64,000 nucleotides of DNA, from NCBI RefSeq assembly GCF_004331285.1, contig NZ_SJOH01000017.1, positions 17,287 through 81,286 of the forward strand. Reading direction: 5' to 3'. Shown piece after piece: positions 36,942 to 46,220 of this stretch. The DNA is from Acinetobacter sp. ANC 3781. Its GTDB lineage: Bacteria; Pseudomonadota; Gammaproteobacteria; Pseudomonadales; Moraxellaceae. The notes under the pieces were generated by a model, which saw nothing but the letters and a program-made list of their open reading frames with translations, had not been told where the DNA came from and made no database searches. The position numbers were made by a program, and so were the translations under genes. How positions within the stretch are numbered: the first letter of the stretch is position 1; every line of letters starts with the position of its first letter.

Positions 36942-36995
36942 TTAGGTCAACTACAAGTGAATATAAAATTAGGTCAACTGCCAGTGAATATAAAA
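36942..36995 (+). repeat. 27-bp tandem duplication at the AraC-gene start
   Basis: Two adjacent 27-base units, 36942-36968 and 36969-36995, differ at only two positions. Each contains AGGTCAACT followed by a GTG codon and nine in-frame codons, so the ribosome site and start are doubled in frame: GTG at 36957 and at 36984. The upper protein form reads MNIKLGQLP then VNIKDKETED. Confidence 0.85.
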
Positions 36996-38030
36996 GATAA
37001 AGAAACTGAAGACTTTAATATAAGTCGCGATACAATTAGTATCCACTTCGTAAATGCGGCTTTAACAGGCGTAAAACGTCTAGGTATGGACGTCGAAACT
37101 TTATTGTCACATGTAGGCATTGAACCCGACTTATTACGTCAACCTAAAGCACGTATTTCTCCTGAGCAATACACCCGATTTGTCAAGATGTTATGGATGG
37201 TGACTCAAGACGAACATATGGGCTTTGATATACAGCCACGTCGCTTGGGCACTTTTGCCATTATGTGTCAGTTGATTATTCACGCGAAAACGCTAGGAGA
37301 CGCTTTAGATCTTTCTGCACAATTCTATAAACTGTTTGGTGATGAATGGTCGGTGACTATAGAACGTGATAAACACGAAGCACGTCTGGTTCCTCATGTT
37401 CCCCAAAGCATGGATCCCGACCATTTCATTACCGAAAGTATGTTGATGATTTGGCACGGTTTAGCTTCTTGGCTAATTGAACGCCGTATTCCACTAGAAC
37501 GTGTGCACTTCGGCTATCCACGCCCTGCACATGCCGATGAATACGATGCACTGTTCTTTGCCCCGGTGATGCAGTTTGATGCAGCACGCACCGAAATTAC
37601 CTTTGCAGCTGATTATCTGGATTTACCACTGCGTCAAACTGAAGAGAATCTGGAAGAATTCTTAAAAGCCGCACCGGCTCAATTACTGGTTAAATTCAAA
37701 AATACCAACTCTTTAACTTCACGTATTCGTGACGTCCTCAAGAGCCAAATTGGTGAAGAAATGCCAACCTTGAATGATGTGGCGTCTATGCTGTACTTGT
37801 CGCCACAAACTTTACGTCGTCGTTTGGCTGCAGAAGGCAAAAGCTATCAAGGTGTTAAAGATGCATTACGCCGTGATGCTGCCATTCACCTTCTACTTAA
37901 CCCAGGTTTAACCCTGGAAGATGTTGCACAACAAGTCGGTTTCAGTGAAACCAGTACTTTCCACCGTGCATTTAAGAAATGGACTGGAGTAACACCTGGA
38001 CTGTATCGCCAATTACACGGCTATCATTAA
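36957..38030 (+). CDS. AraC-family transcriptional regulator, OruR-like
   Basis: A 357-residue regulator with an N-terminal ligand-binding half of the OruR/ArgR type (LLSHVGIEPDLLRQPKARISPEQYTRFVKMLW) and a C-terminal AraC helix-turn-helix pair (about 260-350): SQIGEEMPTLNDVASMLYLSPQTLRRRLAAEG and LEDVAQQVGFSETSTFHRAFKKWTG. A GTG start at 36957 gives 357 residues; a second in-frame GTG at 36984 (348 residues) has an identical upstream box because of the tandem duplication. It is divergent from the AMACR-like gene and precedes a thiolase-FadB pair, which it may control; the effector is unknown. Confidence 0.8.
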   Translation: MNIKLGQLPVNIKDKETEDFNISRDTISIHFVNAALTGVKRLGMDVETLLSHVGIEPDLLRQPKARISPEQYTRFVKMLWMVTQDEHMGFDIQPRRLGTFAIMCQLIIHAKTLGDALDLSAQFYKLFGDEWSVTIERDKHEARLVPHVPQSMDPDHFITESMLMIWHGLASWLIERRIPLERVHFGYPRPAHADEYDALFFAPVMQFDAARTEITFAADYLDLPLRQTEENLEEFLKAAPAQLLVKFKNTNSLTSRIRDVLKSQIGEEMPTLNDVASMLYLSPQTLRRRLAAEGKSYQGVKDALRRDAAIHLLLNPGLTLEDVAQQVGFSETSTFHRAFKKWTGVTPGLYRQLHGYH

Positions 38031-38056
38031 TCATTTAGCTGCATAACAGTTTCTCC

Positions 38057-38083
38057 GCCCAGACTAAATGTCTGGGCTTTTTT
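38057..38083 (+). terminator. Terminator of the AraC gene
   Basis: GCCCAGAC (38057-38064) pairs with GTCTGGGC (38070-38077), loop TAAAT, followed by a T-run. Confidence 0.85.
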
Positions 38084-38193
38084 ATTGGCTAAAAAACTCA
38101 TTTGATCTGATCCGTTCTTGTCATTGCACTTCAAAAATTAATCATTACACTCGAAAAGTATAACAATTTAAAAGTCATAACAAGGGAACAGCT

Positions 38194-39399
38194 ATGAGCG
38201 AGGCCTACATCATTGATGCCATTCGCACACCACGCGGAAAAGGAAAAAAAGAGGGTTCGCTGTATCAAGTGAAACCGATCACATTACTCACTACCTTACT
38301 GAATGAACTGAAAGACCGTCACCAGCTCGACACCTCTAAAGTCGATGATATTGTGCTGGGCTGTGTAACCCCGATTGGTGATCAAGGTGCGGATATTGCC
38401 AAAACAGCTGCGATTGCCGCAGGTTGGGACAATGATGTGGCGGGTGTGCAAATCAACCGTTTCTGTGCATCTGGACTTGAAGCGGTGAATATGGCAGCCA
38501 TGAAAGTCCGTTCCGGTTGGGAAGATATGGTGGTGGCGGGTGGTGTGGAATCGATGTCACGTGTGCCAATGGGTTCAGATGGTGGCCCTTGGGCACTGGA
38601 TCCAGAAACCAATATGGCATGCGACTTTGTTCCGCAAGGCATTGGCGCTGACCTGATTGCGACCATTGACGGCTATACGCGTTCAGAGGTCGATACATTC
38701 GCAGCTGAATCACAACGTAAAGCTACCGCAGCTCAAGCCAGTGGCTATTTCAATAAATCGATTGTGCCGGTTAAAGACAAGGCTGGCGTGATGATTTTAG
38801 TCCAAGATGAATTTATTAAACCAACGACCACTGCTGAGGGTTTAGCCAAACTGAATCCAAGTTTTGCCATGATGGGACAAATGGGCTTCGATGCGATTGC
38901 CCTGCAAAAATATCCAGAAGTCGGGCAGATTAATCATGTGCACCATGCAGGGAATTCATCCGGCATTGTCGATGGTGCAGCGCTTGTTTTAATTGCTTCA
39001 GAAAAAGCAGTGAAAGAACAAGGTTTAAAACCGCGTGCCAAAGTTTTGGCTACTGCATTGGTTGGCTCTGATCCAACCATCATGTTGACCGGTCCTGTCC
39101 CTGCAGCACGTAAAGCCTTAGAAAAAGCTGGTCTAACGATTGACGACATCGACCTGTTTGAAGTCAATGAAGCATTTGCCGCAGTAGTGATGCGTTTTAT
39201 TACTGAACTTAATGTTGACCCGGCTAAAGTCAATGTCAACGGTGGGGCTATTGCGATGGGACATCCACTCGGTGCAACTGGTGCGATGATTCTGGGAACG
39301 TTGCTGGATGAATTGGAACGTCAAGGCAAAAAACGTGGTTTAGCCACTTTATGTGTGGGTGGCGGTATGGGCATCGCAACCATTATTGAATTGGTATAA
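38194..39399 (+). CDS. Acetyl-CoA C-acyltransferase (beta-oxidation thiolase)
   Basis: A 401-residue degradative thiolase cleaving 3-ketoacyl-CoA. Catalytic Cys in [10 protein letters not shown] (about residue 91), His in [16 protein letters not shown] (about 355) and Cys in [11 protein letters not shown] (about 387). It differs from the acetoacetyl-CoA thiolase at 27345. GGGAACAGCT precedes the ATG. It is 11 bases upstream of the FadB-like gene, forming an operon equivalent to fadA-fadB in reversed order or to fadI-fadJ. Confidence 0.88.
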   Translation: MSEAYIIDAIRTPRGKGKKEGSLYQVKPITLLTTLLNELKDRHQLDTSKVDDIVLGCVTPIGDQGADIAKTAAIAAGWDNDVAGVQINRFCASGLEAVNMAAMKVRSGWEDMVVAGGVESMSRVPMGSDGGPWALDPETNMACDFVPQGIGADLIATIDGYTRSEVDTFAAESQRKATAAQASGYFNKSIVPVKDKAGVMILVQDEFIKPTTTAEGLAKLNPSFAMMGQMGFDAIALQKYPEVGQINHVHHAGNSSGIVDGAALVLIASEKAVKEQGLKPRAKVLATALVGSDPTIMLTGPVPAARKALEKAGLTIDDIDLFEVNEAFAAVVMRFITELNVDPAKVNVNGGAIAMGHPLGATGAMILGTLLDELERQGKKRGLATLCVGGGMGIATIIELV

Positions 39400-39410
39400 G
39401 GAGAACAACA

Positions 39411-41546
39411 ATGAGCGCAATTCAATATGAAAAAAATGCGGATAATATCGTCATTTTAACCTTAGATTCTCCCAACCAGTCTGCCAACACCATGAATGCG
39501 GATTTCCGTGTGGCGCTGGAAGATATTGTTTTAAAACTTCAAGCAGATGCAGAAATTTCCGGGATTATTTTCCGTTCAGCGAAAAAGACCTTTTTTGCCG
39601 GGGGTGACCTGGATGAACTGATTGAGGCAGAGCCGGAGCATGCCACAGCCTTCTTCAACATGATTGAAGAGATGAAAGCCAAACTACGCTATATCGAAAC
39701 ACGTGGTATTCCAGTAGTTGCAGTACTCAATGGTACGGCGCTCGGTGGTGGCTGGGAACTGGCTTTGTGTTGTCACCATCGTATTGCACTGAATGACCCG
39801 AAAGCTAAATTTGGTTTACCTGAAGTGACTTTAGGATTATTACCAGGCGGTGGCGGGATCGTGCGCATGGTACGACTGCTCGGCTTGCAAAATGCTTTTC
39901 CACTGCTGATGGAAGGCAAACAGTTTACTGTCGATAAAGCCAAATCTTTAGGCTTGATTCACGAGATTGTGGAAACTGAACAAGAACTTTTAGACCAGGC
40001 GGTTACTTGGATCAAAGCCAATCCAATCTCGCAACAACCATTTGATGTGAAAGGCTACAAAATTCCTGGCGGTGATCCCAAAACACCTGCTGTTGCTCAA
40101 ATGCTTGCGATTGCACCTGCCATGCTGCGTGACAAGACCAAAGGTTGCTACCCTGCCCCTGAAGCCATTATGGCAGCAGCAGTTGAAGGTGCACAGGTGG
40201 ATGTCGATACCGCACTGACCATTGAATCACGTTACTTTACTTATCTGGCGACCGGCCAAATTTCCAAAAATATGATTGGCACCTTCTGGCATGGTCTGAA
40301 TGCGATTAAATCAGGTGCCAGCCGCCCAAAAGACGTTGCGAAATGGAAAGCCACTAAAGTCGGTATTTTAGGCGCCGGAATGATGGGTGCAGGGATTGCT
40401 TATGCCACCGCATCGAAAGGCATTCCGGTTATTTTAAAAGATATATCAATAGAAGCGGCAGAAAAAGGCAAAGCCTACAGCCAAAAGTTGCTGGATAAAA
40501 AAGCCTCTCAAGGTCGTTTAACGGCTGAAAAACGCGATCAAGTTTTAAGTTTAATTACAACCACAGCTTCTGCGGAGGATTTGCAAGGTTGTGACCTGAT
40601 TATTGAGGCGGTGTTTGAAAATCCAGAACTCAAAGCCAAGGTCACCCAGGAAGCGGAAAGTTATTTGGTAACTGGCGGCGTGATGGCATCGAATACCTCT
40701 ACCCTGCCAATTACCGGACTCGCCAAAGCTTCTAAAGATGATAGCCACTTCATTGGTCTGCACTTTTTCAGTCCCGTCGATAAGATGCAACTGGTAGAAA
40801 TCATTAAGGGCAAAAATACTTCAGCTGAAACTTTGGCTAAAGCCTATGACTATGTCCAACAAATTGGTAAAACCCCAATTGTGGTGAATGACAGTCGTGG
40901 TTTCTTTACCAGTCGTGTCTTTGGCACCTTTGTGCAAGAAGGTTTAAGACTTCTTGCTGAAGGCGTGCATCCTGCCAAAATTGAAATGGCAGCTCTCAAA
41001 GCGGGTATGCCTGTTGGGCCACTTGCGATTCAGGATGAAGTGTCTTTAACACTTTCTGAACATGTGGCTGCTGAGACGCGTAAAGCCCTGCAAGCTGAAG
41101 CTAAAGACCTGCCACGTTCCGCTGCGGATGAGGTGATTGAAAGCATGCTTCATCAATTCAACCGTAAAGGTAAAGCTGCGCGAGCAGGTTTCTATGAATA
41201 CCCTGAAGCTGGGAAAAAACATTTATGGGCGGGTTTAAGCCACTGGAAAAAAGACATTGATATTTGCGAACAGGAAATGATTGACCGCTTCCTGTTTGTC
41301 CAAGCGCTGGATACTTTGCGCTGCCTTGAAGAAGGCGTGTTGGAGTCGGTTGTAGATGCCAATATCGGTTCTATTTTCGGGATTGGTTTTGCCCCATGGA
41401 CAGGTGGAGCCATACAGTATCTGAACCAGTATGGTCTAGAAAAAGTCTTGATCCGCGCCAATATGCTTGAAGCCAAATATGGTGAGCGTTTTAAAGCGCC
41501 TCAATTGCTCAAAGATAAAATGCATTCTGGCGAGAAAATTTCATAA
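39411..41546 (+). CDS. Bifunctional enoyl-CoA hydratase/3-hydroxyacyl-CoA dehydrogenase
   Basis: A 711-residue two-domain enzyme: an N-terminal crotonase fold (about 1-200, with the oxyanion-hole segment KTFFAGGDLDELI and GTALGGGWELALCCHHRIA carrying a catalytic Glu region) and a C-terminal Rossmann hydroxyacyl-CoA dehydrogenase (VGILGAGMMGAGIAY near 320, then HFFSPVDKMQLVEII). Together they hydrate trans-2-enoyl-CoA and oxidise the hydroxyacyl product. It is FadB/FadJ-like by layout and length (FadB is 729). GGAGAACAAC precedes the ATG. Paired with the thiolase upstream. Beta-oxidation of fatty or methyl-branched acyl-CoAs is inferred. Confidence 0.9.
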   Translation: MSAIQYEKNADNIVILTLDSPNQSANTMNADFRVALEDIVLKLQADAEISGIIFRSAKKTFFAGGDLDELIEAEPEHATAFFNMIEEMKAKLRYIETRGIPVVAVLNGTALGGGWELALCCHHRIALNDPKAKFGLPEVTLGLLPGGGGIVRMVRLLGLQNAFPLLMEGKQFTVDKAKSLGLIHEIVETEQELLDQAVTWIKANPISQQPFDVKGYKIPGGDPKTPAVAQMLAIAPAMLRDKTKGCYPAPEAIMAAAVEGAQVDVDTALTIESRYFTYLATGQISKNMIGTFWHGLNAIKSGASRPKDVAKWKATKVGILGAGMMGAGIAYATASKGIPVILKDISIEAAEKGKAYSQKLLDKKASQGRLTAEKRDQVLSLITTTASAEDLQGCDLIIEAVFENPELKAKVTQEAESYLVTGGVMASNTSTLPITGLAKASKDDSHFIGLHFFSPVDKMQLVEIIKGKNTSAETLAKAYDYVQQIGKTPIVVNDSRGFFTSRVFGTFVQEGLRLLAEGVHPAKIEMAALKAGMPVGPLAIQDEVSLTLSEHVAAETRKALQAEAKDLPRSAADEVIESMLHQFNRKGKAARAGFYEYPEAGKKHLWAGLSHWKKDIDICEQEMIDRFLFVQALDTLRCLEEGVLESVVDANIGSIFGIGFAPWTGGAIQYLNQYGLEKVLIRANMLEAKYGERFKAPQLLKDKMHSGEKIS

Positions 41547-41547
41547 A

Positions 41548-41623
41548 CCCCCTTCAGTCATAAAGCATTAACGCCCTTTCTTTGGATTGAAGATAAGGGT
41601 GTTAATGCATTCAAGGGGGCTTT
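41548..41623 (+). terminator. Large double-stem hairpin after the fadB-like gene
   Basis: An inner stem GCATTAACGCCCTT (41565-41578) pairs with AAGGGTGTTAATGC (41595-41608) around a 16-base loop, inside an outer CCCCCTT/AAGGGGG pair (41548-41554 with 41613-41619), followed by CTTTT. It can terminate the operon, but is larger than needed. Confidence 0.6.
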
Positions 41624-41834
41624 TGATCATTTAGAATACTTACCTATTTTTTAAGCCTGAATATTTATACCGCTATAAACTTTGACTTCACTTAAATAGA
41701 AACCAGCTCCTTGAATTCATTTCACTCGCTTATTTAAATAATGGTTGAGTCAGTTATGAGTCGGATTTCATTCTATTCTGTGTTATAAAGTTACATAGAT
41801 TCTGATTTATTTTTATCCATTTTGGTATTTTCTC

Positions 41835-42161
41835 ATGACTGACAATTCTTCTCCTGAAAAATCACCTTGGGGCTGGAAAGCGCTGATTATTGCTTGTATT
41901 TTAGGTGCTATTTTCATGGGTTTTTTCTACCTTGCCGTAAGCAACGAACCAGATTACATGCCGAGCCAACAGCAAAAAAACACCCAACAACATGCTTTTA
42001 AAAATGCACCTGCAATGTCTGAAGAAGCTTTAGCAGAAGCTAAAAACCGTAAAGAGGCGGGTGCAGCAAAAGCCACCGCTGAAGATCATCACATGGCTGC
42101 AGAAGAACATGCTGCAATGACTGAAGCGGAAAAATCAGCTGAACATGAGTCTGGTCATTGA
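41835..42161 (+). CDS. Single-pass membrane protein with acidic His-rich tail
   Basis: A 108-residue protein. A short N-terminal stretch, one membrane helix (LIIACILGAIFMGFFYLAV, about residues 17-36) and a long helix-forming tail rich in Ala, Glu, Lys and His (ATAEDHHMAAEEHAAMTEAEKSAEHESGH). No domain recognised. The tail could bind metal, but that is a guess from composition. It may be a member of an Acinetobacter-specific small family. Terminator at 42181-42208. Confidence 0.65.
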   Translation: MTDNSSPEKSPWGWKALIIACILGAIFMGFFYLAVSNEPDYMPSQQQKNTQQHAFKNAPAMSEEALAEAKNRKEAGAAKATAEDHHMAAEEHAAMTEAEKSAEHESGH

Positions 42162-42180
42162 TTCTAAGATTCCTGAAAAT

Positions 42181-42208
42181 AAAAAAGCCACTTTTTAGTG
42201 GCTTTTTT
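42181..42208. terminator. Bidirectional terminator
   Basis: AAAAAAGCCACT (42181-42192) and AGTGGCTTTTTT (42197-42208), perfect stem around TTTT. It lies between the convergent membrane-protein and acetyltransferase genes. Confidence 0.92.
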
Positions 42209-42234
42209 ATTTTCGACACTGAAATTTTAAATAT

Positions 42235-42666
42235 CTAAGAGCAAGTGAATAGCAACCGCATATCGATATGCGGAATACCGCAATCCAGATATTGCTCACC
42301 TTCAACTTTAAAATCCAAGGCTGCATAAAACTGAATGGCATGCACTTGTGAAGACAACTTTAAAAATTTGCGCTGTTCATATTTGGCTTGCTGAATAATC
42401 CGCTCCATTAGCAATTTTCCAATCCCTACACCGCGATGCGACCTCAATACAGCCACACGTCCGACGCTGTTATTTTGCAATAATCGTGCTGTCGCAATCG
42501 GCTGATCTTGATCATAAACTACGAAGTGTAAGGATACTGCATCCTCAACATCCCATTCATCTTCAACCGCAATCTGCTGTTCCTGAATAAACACTTGCTC
42601 ACGAATTAGTTTTGCATCATCTTGCAGCTCATCCCAACTGCCTGGACGTATGGTAAATTGGCTCAT
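42235..42666 (-). CDS. GNAT-family N-acetyltransferase
   Basis: A 143-residue protein of the GCN5-related fold. The acetyl-CoA loop is VAVLRSHRGVGIGKLLMERII (Q/RxxGxG/A pattern near residues 73-90), and the ending FYAALDFKVEGEQYLDCGIPHIDMRL matches the YjcF-like/ElaA-like subgroup. It presumably acetylates a small amine, and the substrate is unknown. A TTG start at 42669 is possible, but the ATG at 42666 is the natural choice. Confidence 0.83.
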   Translation of the reverse strand: MSQFTIRPGSWDELQDDAKLIREQVFIQEQQIAVEDEWDVEDAVSLHFVVYDQDQPIATARLLQNNSVGRVAVLRSHRGVGIGKLLMERIIQQAKYEQRKFLKLSSQVHAIQFYAALDFKVEGEQYLDCGIPHIDMRLLFTCS

Positions 42667-42733
42667 CAAAAATCATCTTCCTAAAATAAAAGCAGTCTTG
42701 CGACCGCTTGATCCATTTTAAACTGGTTTTAAA

Positions 42734-43960
42734 TTAACACTTGCAGCCAATATCCTGCTGATCCCACTGGTTGTTGAGCAATAATTCAAGCGAATGCTTT
42801 TGAATGCCATACATCTCTTTTAGAGCGTGAATCTGAGCCAATACTGTCTGATCCGGCTCTTGATAATCTTTTCGTTTGGTCGCCAGAATCATCTTATTTT
42901 TACTGGTATGCTCGAGTGCTACAAACTCAAATACTTTGGTTTCATAGCCATAGGCTTTAAGCAATAAGGCACGAATGGTATCGGTGAGCATTTCTGCCTG
43001 TTGACCCAGATGAATGCCAAATTGCAACATCGGTTTCAGCACTTCCGGGCTTCTGAGCTGGGGACGCAATTCCTTATGACAACACGGCGCGCACATAATC
43101 ATCTGTGCATTTAAACGAATACCCGTATGAATGGCAAAGTCCGTCGCCACATCACAGGCATGCAAAGCAATCATTACATCCAAGTGTTTTGGTTCATAAG
43201 TGCGGACATCGCCTTGGAAAAAGTCCAGTTGCTTAAAATTGGAAGCTGCCGCTACATTTTGACAAAACTCTACCATTTTCGGATTCAGTTCCACTCCGGT
43301 AACAAAGGGCGTTTGACCCTGCTTTTCCAGATAATCGTATAAGGCAAAGGTCAGATAACCTTTGCCCGAACCAAAATCTACCACACGCAAAGAATGATCT
43401 TGCTGTGTGATCTGCTCTAAAGCACCCGAAAAAATTTCCACAAATTTATTAATCTGTTTCCATTTACGCGCCATGCTTGGAATAATTTGCGCTTTCGCGT
43501 TAGTAATGCCTAAAGGTTGTAAAAAACAACTGTCTTGATCGACATAGCGATGTTTGGTGCGGTCATGTCCGTGCTGATTTTCTATATTCTGGGGCCTTGA
43601 TGCAGATTTATTTTTACTCACCGTCAACAGGGCTTTTTTCTTATTCTTTTTGAGTTGTAGCTCTTCTTCATTGGTAAAAAGATTGGCTTGTTTACATTGG
43701 ACTAATAAATCCTGAACCAGCTGGCTGGCTTCTGTTAAAGGATAGTTTTTGGTGACATCCTGAGTCTTGTAACGATACAAACAACTTAAAACCGGCTGCC
43801 CTTGCAGTGAAATGACTCGCAAGATCATTTTCTCCAGATTTTCAAGTTCGCCTTTATACTGGCTAAGAATCATTCGATCAAAACTTTGTGTTTCAATGGC
43901 TTGCTGAAAAGCATCTAAGAATTGTTGTTCCTGAATAAAAGGAGAAGCCAATTGAGACAT
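42734..43960 (-). CDS. SAM-dependent methyltransferase (Methyltransf_32-like)
   Basis: A 408-residue protein. The N-terminal third is rich in Gln and Lys (LFTNEEELQLKKNKKKALLTVSKN); the catalytic domain starts around residue 195 with VVDFGSGKGYLTFALYDYL (motif I) and GVELNPKMVEFC. The segment MIALHACDVATDFAI followed by MCAPCCHKELRP, with paired cysteines, is characteristic of the METTL25/Methyltransf_32 group. Target unknown, perhaps RNA or protein. The ATG at 43960 has a GAGTG upstream and matches the sequence pattern better than the GTG at 43969. Confidence 0.78.
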   Translation of the reverse strand: MSQLASPFIQEQQFLDAFQQAIETQSFDRMILSQYKGELENLEKMILRVISLQGQPVLSCLYRYKTQDVTKNYPLTEASQLVQDLLVQCKQANLFTNEEELQLKKNKKKALLTVSKNKSASRPQNIENQHGHDRTKHRYVDQDSCFLQPLGITNAKAQIIPSMARKWKQINKFVEIFSGALEQITQQDHSLRVVDFGSGKGYLTFALYDYLEKQGQTPFVTGVELNPKMVEFCQNVAAASNFKQLDFFQGDVRTYEPKHLDVMIALHACDVATDFAIHTGIRLNAQMIMCAPCCHKELRPQLRSPEVLKPMLQFGIHLGQQAEMLTDTIRALLLKAYGYETKVFEFVALEHTSKNKMILATKRKDYQEPDQTVLAQIHALKEMYGIQKHSLELLLNNQWDQQDIGCKC

Positions 43961-44062
43961 ATAGATCACTCGAGTAAATTAAGTGGTCAGTGTAAAACTT
44001 CTTACTTTAAAGGTAAAACTTCATTACTATACAAGTGTATTTTTAATTATAGAAAATAAGCA

Positions 44063-44704
44063 ATGAGCATATCTAACTTGCAGACCTACGATCCACATGA
44101 AGAAAAAATAAATGCGATCAGTCATGCACTTGGCGCAGTTTTGGCAGCTGTTGCCAGTATTTTCATGCTGATTAAAGGTAGTTATTTGCCGCTTGGGCAG
44201 TTTATTGGCTTATGTGTCTATGCCCTGAGCCTGATTTTACTTTTTGCCGCCTCAAGCCTATACCACTATGCTGAATCGCCGCAGCGTCGCGGCTGGTACA
44301 AAAAACTGGATCACACCGCAATTTATTATTTGATTGCTGGAACCTATACCCCCTTCTTGTCTATCGCGATTCCCACAGCAAAAGCGCAGTATCTATTAAT
44401 TGCACTTTGGGTGATTGCGGGAATTGGTACACTATTCAAGTTAATTTTCATTCATCGTTTCCAGAAGATTTCACTTATCGCCTATCTGGCTATGGGATGG
44501 CTTGCATTACTGGTCATGGATGATATGCAACGCTTTTTAAGCGATCAAGCATTAACCTATCTCATCATTGGTGGACTGGCCTATACCATTGGTGCATTGT
44601 TTTATGCATTAAAAAGAGTAAGATATACGCATGCTATCTGGCATGTTTTTGTATTGATTGGCGCTGGATCACATTTCTTAGCGATCTGTCTTTACGTGAT
44701 CTAA
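44063..44704 (+). CDS. Hemolysin III (HlyIII/YqfA) family membrane protein
   Basis: A 213-residue, seven-helix protein of the PAQR/HlyIII superfamily. EEKINAISHALGAVLA, the motif SSLYHYAESPQRRGWYKKLDHTAIYYLIAGTYTPF and the C-terminal IWHVFVLIGAGSHFLAI carry the conserved Ser, His and Asp of the metal site. Despite its name, function in bacteria is unclear, with a proposed role in membrane lipid homeostasis. Length fits. Confidence 0.88.
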   Translation: MSISNLQTYDPHEEKINAISHALGAVLAAVASIFMLIKGSYLPLGQFIGLCVYALSLILLFAASSLYHYAESPQRRGWYKKLDHTAIYYLIAGTYTPFLSIAIPTAKAQYLLIALWVIAGIGTLFKLIFIHRFQKISLIAYLAMGWLALLVMDDMQRFLSDQALTYLIIGGLAYTIGALFYALKRVRYTHAIWHVFVLIGAGSHFLAICLYVI

Positions 44705-44848
44705 CCCTCTATTTCTGCATTTTTTAGTAACCCTAAATCCGTAGACATGAGCCGGTATTTCGTATTTTTTTAAGAAATTACGCCTTTTTTAAAAAGATTA
44801 CGCTTTTAAAACTAAGCTTTTTTATTTTTAGTAAGTGTAAGGTTTCTT

Positions 44849-46165
44849 ATGGCGTCATCAAATTCTATACCTGCTTCGGAAGAAGTAGCGACAAATTCAA
44901 AATTCCGCGTACTGACTGCAAGTCTTGTTGGTACCACAATCGAATTCTTCGATTTTTATATTTATGCCACTGCGGCAGTCATCATTTTTCCGTATTTGTT
45001 CTTCCCGGCAAGTACCGATCCAATGACTGCAACCATTCAATCGCTTGCAACTTTTGCGATTGCCTTTATTGCCCGTCCGATTGGCGCGGCACTGTTTGGG
45101 CATCTGGGTGACCGGATTGGGCGTAAAGCCACATTAGTCGCGGCACTCCTAACTATGGGTATTTCTACCGTATGTATTGGTTTATTACCGACATACGCTC
45201 AAATCGGTATTGCAGCTCCCCTATTGCTTGCACTTTGCCGTTTGGGTCAAGGTTTGGGTCTAGGGGGTGAATGGTCGGGTGCCGTTCTGCTCGCAACGGA
45301 AAATGCGCCTGAAGGCAAACGTGCCTGGTATGGTATGTTCCCGCAACTGGGTGCACCCATCGGCTTTATCTTGGCTACAGGTTCGTTCCTTACTCTGGGT
45401 GCATTCATGTCTGAAGCAGACTTTATGCAATGGGGCTGGCGCATTCCGTTTATCTCAAGTTCATTATTGGTGATTGTCGGTTTATGGATTCGTTTAAAAC
45501 TGCATGAAACACCCGCGTTCCAAAAAGTATTGGACAAGCAAAAAGAAGTTAGTATTCCATTTAAAGAAGTAACCACTAAACATTGGCGTATGCTGATTTT
45601 AGGCACGATTGCGGCAATCTGTACTTTCGTTGTGTTCTACTTGACCACAGTATTTGCATTGCAATGGGGTACCAAACAGCTCGGCTATAGTCGTGAAGAA
45701 TTCTTACAACTACAGCTGGTTGCGACCTTGTGTTTTGCTGCATTTATTCCGCTTTCTGCCGTGTTTGCAGAGAAGTTTGGTCGTAAAACCACCTCTATTG
45801 CAGTGTGTATTGTATCTGCCATTTTCGGTCTTTTCTTTGCCGATATGCTGGAATCCGGAAGCACGCTCGTGGTATTTTTATTCTTATGTATTGGTTTAGC
45901 GATCATGGGTTTAACGTATGGCCCAATCGGTACCGTACTTTCTGAAATTTTCCCGACCTCAGTTCGTTACACCGGTTCTGCATTAACCTTTAACCTTGCA
46001 GGTATTTTTGGCGCCTCTTTCGCACCACTAATTGCGACCAAGCTTGCGACCACTTATGGTTTATATGCGGTCGGTTATTATTTGACTGCGGCATCTATCT
46101 TGTCACTTTGTGCATTCCTGCTCATTCGTGAAACCAAAAATGATGATGTAAACAATCAGGTTTAG
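44849..46165 (+). CDS. MHS-family MFS transporter, YhjE-like
   Basis: A 438-residue, twelve-helix major facilitator of the metabolite:H+ symporter family. VLTASLVGTTIEFFDFYIYATAAVIIFPYLFFP, the loop GHLGDRIGRKATLVAALLTMGIST and LCRLGQGLGLGGEWSGAVLLATENAP are closest to E. coli YhjE, related to ShiA and KgtP. The substrate is probably an organic acid and is not known. It is distinct from the KgtP-like copy at 966-2261. A perfect terminator follows at 46176-46213. Confidence 0.85.
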   Translation: MASSNSIPASEEVATNSKFRVLTASLVGTTIEFFDFYIYATAAVIIFPYLFFPASTDPMTATIQSLATFAIAFIARPIGAALFGHLGDRIGRKATLVAALLTMGISTVCIGLLPTYAQIGIAAPLLLALCRLGQGLGLGGEWSGAVLLATENAPEGKRAWYGMFPQLGAPIGFILATGSFLTLGAFMSEADFMQWGWRIPFISSSLLVIVGLWIRLKLHETPAFQKVLDKQKEVSIPFKEVTTKHWRMLILGTIAAICTFVVFYLTTVFALQWGTKQLGYSREEFLQLQLVATLCFAAFIPLSAVFAEKFGRKTTSIAVCIVSAIFGLFFADMLESGSTLVVFLFLCIGLAIMGLTYGPIGTVLSEIFPTSVRYTGSALTFNLAGIFGASFAPLIATKLATTYGLYAVGYYLTAASILSLCAFLLIRETKNDDVNNQV

Positions 46166-46175
46166 TTTCATCAAA

Positions 46176-46213
46176 ACATAAAAAACCAGCGTGATGACGC
46201 TGGTTTTTTATGT
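46176..46213. terminator. Bidirectional terminator, 17-bp stem
   Basis: A perfect 17-bp inverted repeat (46176-46192 with 46197-46213) around GATG, with internal A and T runs. It lies between the convergent YhjE-like and 114-residue genes. Confidence 0.92.
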
Positions 46214-46220
46214 TGTTTTT

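Noticed and set aside
45247..45606. 119-codon minus-strand frame inside the YhjE-like gene
   Set aside because: Antisense shadow of a transporter with clear MHS motifs.
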